64,000 nt of DNA, from assembly GCF_020400585.1 (NCBI RefSeq), contig NZ_JAINVF010000005.1, forward strand, positions 310,001-374,000, read 5' to 3'. The notes under the pieces were generated by a model, which saw only the letters and a program-made list of their open reading frames with translations, made no database searches and was not told the DNA's origin. This document shows, one piece after another, positions 58,619 to 64,000 of this stretch. The translations under genes were made by a program, and so were the position numbers. Position 1 is the stretch's first letter, and every line of letters starts with the position of its first letter. The DNA is from Streptomyces sp. NK08204 (GTDB lineage Bacteria > Actinomycetota > Actinomycetes > Streptomycetales > Streptomycetaceae).

Positions 58619-59869
58619 GTGAAGGTCCTCGTCATCGGCAGCGGCGCCCGCGAACACGCCCTGTGCCGCTCCCTGTCCCTCGACCCCGACGTCACCGCGC
58701 TGTACTGCGCCCCCGGCAACGCCGGCATCGCCGAGGTCGCCGAGCTGCACCAGGTCGACGCGCTCGACGGCGCTGCGGTGGCCGCGCTGGCCGTCGACCT
58801 CGGTGCCGACCTGGTCGTGGTCGGTCCGGAGGCCCCGCTGGTCGCCGGCGTGGCCGACGCCGTACGCGAGGCCGGCATCCCGGTGTTCGGCCCTTCCCGC
58901 GAGGCGGCCCAGCTGGAGGGCTCGAAGGCCTTCGCCAAGGACGTCATGGCGGCGGCCGGGGTGCCGACCGCGCGGTCGTACGTCTGCACCACCCCGGAGG
59001 AGGTCGCCGAGGCCCTCGACGCGTTCGGTGCCCCCTACGTCGTCAAGGACGACGGACTCGCCGCCGGCAAGGGCGTGGTCGTCACCTCCGAGCTGGAGGC
59101 CGCCAAGGCCCACGCGGCCGGCTGCGAGCGCGTCGTCATCGAGGAGTTCCTCGACGGCCCCGAGGTGTCCCTCTTCGCCATCACCGACGGCCGGACCGTC
59201 GTCCCCCTCCAGCCCGCCCAGGACTTCAAGCGGGCCCTGGACGGTGACGAGGGCCCGAACACGGGCGGCATGGGCGCGTACTCGCCGCTGCCGTGGGCCG
59301 ACCCCAAGCTGGTCGAAGAGGTGCTGGAGACGGTGCTGCAGCCGACCGTGGACGAGCTGCGCCGCAGGGGCACGCCGTTCTCCGGTCTGCTCTACGCCGG
59401 TCTCGCGATCACCTCGCGCGGTGTCCGGGTCATCGAGTTCAACGCCCGCTTCGGTGACCCCGAGACCCAGGTCGTGCTGGCCCGCCTGAAGACCCCGCTG
59501 GCCGGCATCCTGCTCGCCGCCGCGAACGGCACCCTCGGCGACCTGGAGCCGCTGCGCTGGAGCGAGGACGCGGCCGTCACCGTGGTCATCGCCTCGCACA
59601 ACTACCCCGGTACCCCACGCACCGGCGACCCGATCACCGGCCTGGACGAGGTCGCGGCGGAGGACGCCCCGCACGCGTACGTGCTGCACGCCGGGACCAA
59701 GCGGGACGGCGACGCCGTCGTCAGCGCGGGCGGGCGTGTGCTGTCCGTCACGGCGACCGGCGAGCACCTGGCCCAGGCCCGCGAGCGGGCGTACCGGGCG
59801 GTGGCCCGCATCCACCTCGACGGCTCCCAGCACCGCACGGACATCGCGGCGAAGGCGGCCGAGGCGTAA
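58619..59869 (+). CDS. purD: Phosphoribosylamine-glycine ligase
   Basis: A 416-residue ATP-grasp enzyme, second step of purine synthesis, making GAR from phosphoribosylamine, glycine and ATP. Diagnostic segments are present in order: VLVIGSGAREHAL, VVVGPEAPLVAGVADAV, the ATP-grasp loop YVVKDDGLAAGKGVVV, PQDFKRA-type LQPAQDFKRALDGDEGPNTG with GGMGAYSP, and metal-binding VIEFNARFGDPETQ. Length is normal. The GTG has no clear ribosome site and a TAGGCT hexamer stands 10 bases upstream, so the message may be leaderless. It follows dnaX by about 100 bases and is closed by a hairpin. Confidence 0.97.
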   Translation: MKVLVIGSGAREHALCRSLSLDPDVTALYCAPGNAGIAEVAELHQVDALDGAAVAALAVDLGADLVVVGPEAPLVAGVADAVREAGIPVFGPSREAAQLEGSKAFAKDVMAAAGVPTARSYVCTTPEEVAEALDAFGAPYVVKDDGLAAGKGVVVTSELEAAKAHAAGCERVVIEEFLDGPEVSLFAITDGRTVVPLQPAQDFKRALDGDEGPNTGGMGAYSPLPWADPKLVEEVLETVLQPTVDELRRRGTPFSGLLYAGLAITSRGVRVIEFNARFGDPETQVVLARLKTPLAGILLAAANGTLGDLEPLRWSEDAAVTVVIASHNYPGTPRTGDPITGLDEVAAEDAPHAYVLHAGTKRDGDAVVSAGGRVLSVTATGEHLAQARERAYRAVARIHLDGSQHRTDIAAKAAEA

Positions 59870-59894
59870 ACCCACCGGTCACGCACGCCCCGCC

Positions 59895-59924
59895 CCAGGC
59901 CCCGGACACACATCCGGGGCCTGG
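59895..59924 (+). terminator. purD terminator
   Basis: Perfect 12-bp stem CCAGGCCCCGGA (59895-59906) with its complement (59913-59924), CACACA loop, 26 bases after the stop. Confidence 0.88.
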
Positions 59925-60168
59925 CGCATTCTCAGCGCGATCCGGGGCCTGATCTTCGCTGTCTGTCACCCACCTCTGACCAAAGCCATTCCATCGGGTG
60001 AGCAATCAGCCATACAGCTGACGGGGGCCCGGGCCCCAACTAGGGTGCCGCGCAAGCGTTCCGGCACTTGGCCCACCGGCATTGCGATGTCAGTAACGGG
60101 TGCCACAGTGGGGGAGTGAGCAACGCCAGGACGGCAGCGGATCGGCAGGGAGGGGGTGAGGGCCGCTC

Positions 60169-62028
60169 GTGACCGGAATCGGAAGGGAGACGGGCGCGCA
60201 GGCCGCGCGTTCCCGGGCCCTGGCCGTGCTGCGCGTCAGGGGCCGGGCGCTGGGCGTGGCCCTGCTGCCCGCGGCAGCCGCGGTGATCCTGCTGACCGGC
60301 GGCTCCACCGGCCATATGGTCGGCCCGGGCTGGGACGCCGCCCGCTGGGCGGTGGGCGTGCTCGCCGTGCTCGTGCTGCTGGCCGCCGCCGGTATCGCCC
60401 TGGTCGTGGCCCGTGCCCGCCCGGCCGTGAGCCCCACGGTCCCGGTCTCTGAGCGGTCCGCCCCGGACCTGTACCGGATGGTGCGTGACCTCGCCGACCG
60501 CCTGGACGTCCCGGCCCCCTCCGCCATAGCGCTCACCCCGGACTGCGACAGCTGGCTGGAGGACCGCACCCACCCGGCCCACGCCCCGCCCCCGCGCCCG
60601 GTCCGCGACGAGATAGCGGGTCCTGGGCACCGCTTCCACGGCCGCGCGGCCACCGCCCCCGTCCTCGTCATCGGCTCCCCGTTCCTGTGGTGGATGCGGG
60701 TCGGTGAGCTGCGCGCGGTCCTCGCGCCGGTCGTCGCCGGTACGGGTCCGTCCGCGCACCCGGACATAGCCGCCGCCCGCCGTTTCGTACGCGGGCTGGA
60801 CGCGGCCGTGGCCGTCGCCGCGCTTCCCGGCCGCCGTCCGCCCGTCCGCTGGGTGTGCGCAGGCGTCGGCGGGGTGGCCCGGCTGCTGCTGCGCGGCTGC
60901 CGGGAACACGCGGCGCAGATGGAGCGCGGGGTCGCGGCGGCGGCGGCCGAGCGCGCCCAGACGGTGGACTACGGCCTGCGGATCGTGGCCCAGGAGCAAG
61001 TCGGTCTGGCGTACGCCGGCTGGGACCGGCTGCTGACCAGGGTGGCGCTGCCCGCCTGGCGCATGGGCCGCTGGCCGGCCCGGCTGGACGCCGGTGTGGT
61101 GGCGGCGCTGACCGAGCTCTCCCGGCGCGACCGCCTCGCCGAGGGCTTCGCCTCCCGCCTCGGCGAGCGGCCCGCCTGCGACCTGCTGGAGGAGCCCGGC
61201 ACGGTGGACGAGGCCGTCTCCCTGCTCGCCGCGCGCCTTTTCCACGGCCGGCCCGCCGAGCCCCGCCGGGACTGGGCGCCGGTGGACTGGCAGGCGTACC
61301 CGGAGGAGGTCGTGGACCGCACCTGGCGCGCCGACGCCGCCCGTCTGCACCGCGTCCTGGACTCCCTCGGTGTCCGCCCCTCCCTCGATCCCACGGCCCC
61401 CGACCCGGGCGGCCCCACCCTGGCCCGCGTAATGGACCACCTCACGGAACCCGCCGTCACCCGACAACGCCCCGAGGATGAGACACCCGGCGCGGAGACC
61501 GGCGAGGCCGCCGAGGCCGACAAAACAGCCGACAAAACAGACGAGACCGTCGAGGCGCAGGAGACATACGAGACCGGCGAGACCGGCGAGACCGGCGAGG
61601 ACCACGACCACGAGGGCACGGGCTCCGGCACCGAGCGCAGCGCTGCCCTCGCCGCCGGGCTGAGTGCCGAGCTGGCGCGGGAGGAGGCCGCCGCGCCGAG
61701 CGCTGCGACCGCCCCCGGGCACGGGCCCGACAGCTCCCTGTGGGACGGCGGTGCCCTCCCGCTGTTCCCGCTGCAGACCCCGCGCACCGCCCGCGAACTC
61801 CTCGCCGACCACCTGACGGCGATGGTCTGCTGCGCGGCCGTCGACACCGCCGGCGCGACGCCTGGCCTGGACTGGCTCGACGGGCCGGCGCTGCTGCTGG
61901 ACGGCAAGCGGGCCGCCGACCTGATGCCCAGGGTGCTCAGCCTGATCGAGGAGGGAGACCCTGGCCCGCTGCGCGACTGGCTGACCGCGTCCGGGATACG
62001 CGCGGAGAAGCCGGTGCGGCTCCTCTGA
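60169..62028 (+). CDS. Membrane protein resembling M48 peptidases without HExxH
   Basis: A 619-residue protein. Two N-terminal helices (about 28-47 and 58-80) form a hairpin, then a soluble domain follows. The stretch LYRMVRDLADRLDVPAP, then VLVIGSPFLWWMRVGELRAVLAPVVAGTG, mirrors M48 proteases, where ELRAVLAHELGH carries the zinc-binding HExxH. Here that site reads APVVAG, so zinc binding is lost. A repeated acidic segment (about 435-490, with ETGETGETGED and ADKTADKTDE) separates it from a C-terminal domain (535-619). GTG start; the region upstream is not coding. Role unknown; perhaps a pseudo-protease scaffold. Confidence 0.72.
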   Translation: MTGIGRETGAQAARSRALAVLRVRGRALGVALLPAAAAVILLTGGSTGHMVGPGWDAARWAVGVLAVLVLLAAAGIALVVARARPAVSPTVPVSERSAPDLYRMVRDLADRLDVPAPSAIALTPDCDSWLEDRTHPAHAPPPRPVRDEIAGPGHRFHGRAATAPVLVIGSPFLWWMRVGELRAVLAPVVAGTGPSAHPDIAAARRFVRGLDAAVAVAALPGRRPPVRWVCAGVGGVARLLLRGCREHAAQMERGVAAAAAERAQTVDYGLRIVAQEQVGLAYAGWDRLLTRVALPAWRMGRWPARLDAGVVAALTELSRRDRLAEGFASRLGERPACDLLEEPGTVDEAVSLLAARLFHGRPAEPRRDWAPVDWQAYPEEVVDRTWRADAARLHRVLDSLGVRPSLDPTAPDPGGPTLARVMDHLTEPAVTRQRPEDETPGAETGEAAEADKTADKTDETVEAQETYETGETGETGEDHDHEGTGSGTERSAALAAGLSAELAREEAAAPSAATAPGHGPDSSLWDGGALPLFPLQTPRTARELLADHLTAMVCCAAVDTAGATPGLDWLDGPALLLDGKRAADLMPRVLSLIEEGDPGPLRDWLTASGIRAEKPVRLL

Positions 62029-62249
62029 CCAGGCGGTCCGCCCACCTGTCGCGCCCTGAGCCGGAGGGCCGTCTTCCATTTCTGGTCAATTTGCAACGAA
62101 CGGTGACCGGACCCGTGCGTTATGTGATGTGCTGGGACCGACCACGCATCTGGCAAAGGCTTGCGACATACGACAGTGCGCACCAGCCAGCACCCAACAG
62201 CACCCGAGCAGAGCTATGAGCGCACGGGGGCACGAGGGAGGGGGCGTCC
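62029..62249. other. Intergenic region before the DMFase-like gene
   Basis: 221 bases. TTATGTGATG at about 62120 and a direct CAGCACC repeat (62189-62205) are the only notable patterns; probably the promoter of the following gene. Confidence 0.35.
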
Positions 62250-63725
62250 ATGGCCTCGGACCACATCCGCCGCTGGGATTCCGGAGCGCTCGCTCACGCC
62301 GTCACGGACCCCTTCGGCCAGGGCCCGGTGCCCTGGCTGCGCGGCAGTGAGACCTACTTCGACGACACCGGTCACGTCGTGCCCTGGTACGTCGACCCGA
62401 ACCCGCAGCGGTTCACCCGTGACCGCCCGCGCGTGCCCGGCCCCCGCTCGGCCGACGACGTGCACTGCCAGATCAAGGGGTTCACCGCGACCGGCGGCGT
62501 CCGGCCCGGTGAAGCGATCGACTTCCACGTCACGGTCGACCCACCGCAGGAGTTCGGCGTCGACGTCTACCGGATCGGCCACTACGGCGGCGACGGCGCA
62601 GCCAAGATCACCACCAGCCCCCGGCTCTCGGGCATCGTCCAGCCCCCGCCGCTGACCGCCGACCGCACCGTCTCCTGCCACCACTGGTGGCTCTCCTGGC
62701 GCCTCCAGGTGCCCACCTACTGGAACGTCGGCGCCTATGTGGCCGTGCTCACCACCGCCGACGGCTACCGCTCCCACGTGCCGTTCACGGTCCGCGACGA
62801 CCACCCCGCCGACCTGCTCCTGCTGCTGCCCGACATCACCTGGCAGGCGTACAACCTGTACCCGGAGGACGGCCGCACCGGCGCGAGCCTCTACCACGCC
62901 TGGGACGAGCGGGGACGGCTGCTCGGCGAGGCCGACGCCGCGACGACCGTCTCCTTCGACCGTCCCTACGCGGGCGCGGGCCTGCCCCTGCATGTGGGCC
63001 ACGCCTACGATTTCATCCGCTGGGCCGAGCGCTACGGCTACGACCTCGCCTACGCCGACGCCCGTGATCTGCACGCCGGCCGCGTCGATCCCACTCGCTA
63101 CCGGGGTCTCGTCTTCCCCGGTCACGACGAGTACTGGTCCACGGCGATGCGCCGCACGGTCGAGGAGGCCCGCGACCACGGCACCTCGCTGGTCTTCCTG
63201 TCCGCCAACACGATGTACTGGCACGTGGAGTTGGGGCCATCGCCGTCGGGCGCCCAGGACCGGCTGCTGACCTGCCGCAAGCGCAAGGGCCCCGGCAGGC
63301 CGGTGCTGTGGCGCGAGATCGACCGGCCCGAGCAGCGGCTGATCGGTATCCAGTACGCGGGCCGGGTTCCCGAACCGCACCCGCTGATCGTCCGCAACGG
63401 GGACCACTGGCTGTGGGAGGCGACCGGCGCGCACGAGGGCGACGCGATCGAGGGTCTGGTCGCCGGCGAGGCCGACCGGTACTTCCCGCGTACCCCGCTG
63501 CCCGAGCACGACGAACGCATCCTGCTCGCCCACTCCCCCTACACCGACACCGCGGGGGCCGTGCGGCACCAGGAGACCTCCCTCTACCGCGCGCCCTCCG
63601 GTGCCTGGGTGTTCGCCTCCGGCACCTTCGCCTGGTCCCCGGCCCTGGACCGCCCCGGCCACCAGGACACCCGAATCCAGCGGGCAACGGCGAACCTCCT
63701 GGACCGCATCTGCAAACGCGACTGA
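62250..63725 (+). CDS. N,N-dimethylformamidase beta-subunit-like protein
   Basis: A 491-residue protein of the large-subunit family of N,N-dimethylformamidase. An N-terminal beta-sandwich (about 45-190; CQIKGFTATGGVRPGEAIDFHV) leads to the alpha/beta domain with LLLLPDITWQAYNLY, the GHAYDFIRWAERYGYDLAYA and VFPGHDEYWSTAMRR motifs, then SANTMYWHV and a histidine-rich end. DMFase uses a mononuclear iron with Tyr/Tyr/Glu ligands; which residues serve here cannot be fixed without alignment. No small alpha subunit gene is seen. The ATG has GGGAGGGGG upstream. Actual substrate unknown. Confidence 0.82.
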   Translation: MASDHIRRWDSGALAHAVTDPFGQGPVPWLRGSETYFDDTGHVVPWYVDPNPQRFTRDRPRVPGPRSADDVHCQIKGFTATGGVRPGEAIDFHVTVDPPQEFGVDVYRIGHYGGDGAAKITTSPRLSGIVQPPPLTADRTVSCHHWWLSWRLQVPTYWNVGAYVAVLTTADGYRSHVPFTVRDDHPADLLLLLPDITWQAYNLYPEDGRTGASLYHAWDERGRLLGEADAATTVSFDRPYAGAGLPLHVGHAYDFIRWAERYGYDLAYADARDLHAGRVDPTRYRGLVFPGHDEYWSTAMRRTVEEARDHGTSLVFLSANTMYWHVELGPSPSGAQDRLLTCRKRKGPGRPVLWREIDRPEQRLIGIQYAGRVPEPHPLIVRNGDHWLWEATGAHEGDAIEGLVAGEADRYFPRTPLPEHDERILLAHSPYTDTAGAVRHQETSLYRAPSGAWVFASGTFAWSPALDRPGHQDTRIQRATANLLDRICKRD

Positions 63726-64000
63726 CCCACCCCTACACCACCGGCCCCAGCACCCCCGGCGTTCGGGCTCCCGAGGCCCTCGTCTCGGACGTGCGGCCTG
63801 GTGTTCCGGCCTCTGGGCGTACAGGCCGGCGTCCCCGGCCGCTCTACCCCGGCCTTGGCTCTTCTGGTTCCCCCGGGTTCTCCGGGTCCTCGGCCCGGCG
63901 GCCTGGTCCCCGGCTTCGGTCCCGGGCTTGGTTCTTGTGGTTCCCCCGCGTCCCGGGTTCTCCCGGTTCCCGGCCTCGGGTCGCTGGGCCGCAGGACCCG
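63726..64000. other. GC-rich low-complexity sequence, no gene seen
   Basis: The final 275 bases are built of imperfect repeats of CGGCCTTGG, GGTTCCCCCG and GGGTTCTCC words with long C and G runs. No ribosome site or coding frame was recognised. Confidence 0.6.

Overview
The window is chromosomal DNA of a high-GC actinomycete, almost certainly a Streptomyces. The GC content is very high with GC-rich third codon positions, GTG starts are frequent, terminators are strong hairpins without T tracts, and several genes are Streptomyces markers: the sporulation sigma factor SigF with a SigN-like neighbour, a subtilisin-inhibitor-like protein, tRNA adenosine deaminase with its associated protein, DUF5926/SEC-C, DUF2797 and a PAS protein with a very long disordered linker. 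Gene order looks like the conserved core of the chromosome with some decayed insertions. No reference genome could be consulted, so species and locus numbers are not claimed.

Layout. 0-10 kb: Xaa-Pro aminopeptidase, a GAF/PP2C phosphatase with a conserved-looking N-terminus cut off by a TGA, a primase-polymerase-like protein without catalytic motifs, a membrane-anchored hypothetical protein, a SEC-C protein, an anti-sigma-type ATPase, a glycerophosphodiesterase and an HtrA-like protease. 10-15 kb: tRNA-Ser(UGA) followed by an AT-rich accessory stretch with a DUF2637-like membrane protein, an orphan SpaB_C-type lantibiotic dehydratase protein, a primase-polymerase domain protein, a small secreted protein and a thiolase scrap. 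15-25 kb: SigE-family ECF sigma factor, acyl-CoA ligase, divergent MFS/TetR pair with twin operators, the 1546-residue PAS pseudokinase and the protease inhibitor. 25-33 kb: tRNA-Ser(GCU), tRNA-Arg(ACG), DUF2797, then one operon of response regulator, sensor kinase, GT2-GtrA and GT39 glycosyltransferases. 33-42 kb: TetR, F420-type flavoprotein, YceI, MarR with an MFS pump carrying Ig-like repeats, a decayed secreted-protein gene, sigN-like and sigF. 42-50 kb: small membrane protein and Dabb protein, tRNA-Ser(CGA), tadA and its partner, upp, LytR_C, HdeD, HhH-GPD, a frameshifted pyruvyltransferase-like gene, DUF2795 and an SDR. 50-56 kb: FG-GAP secreted protein, lipoprotein, then a graveyard of fragments bracketed by a partial copy of tRNA-Ser(GGA) and the intact tRNA. 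56-64 kb: SRP RNA (ffs), dnaX, purD, a membrane protein resembling an M48 peptidase without its HExxH motif, and a DMFase-like protein.

How the genes connect. Housekeeping genes (dnaX, purD, upp, tadA, ffs, five tRNAs) are interleaved with envelope and regulatory functions. Clear local circuits are the phosphorelay-glycosyltransferase operon, the MarR-efflux operon with two operators, the TetR-MFS divergon, and the tandem SigB/SigF-type sigma factors. A recurring theme is loss of catalytic residues or reading frame: a phosphatase, a primase-like protein, a histidine kinase, a glycosylase and a peptidase all lack key residues, and at least five loci are pseudogenes. I found no CRISPR array, intact transposon or complete biosynthetic cluster.
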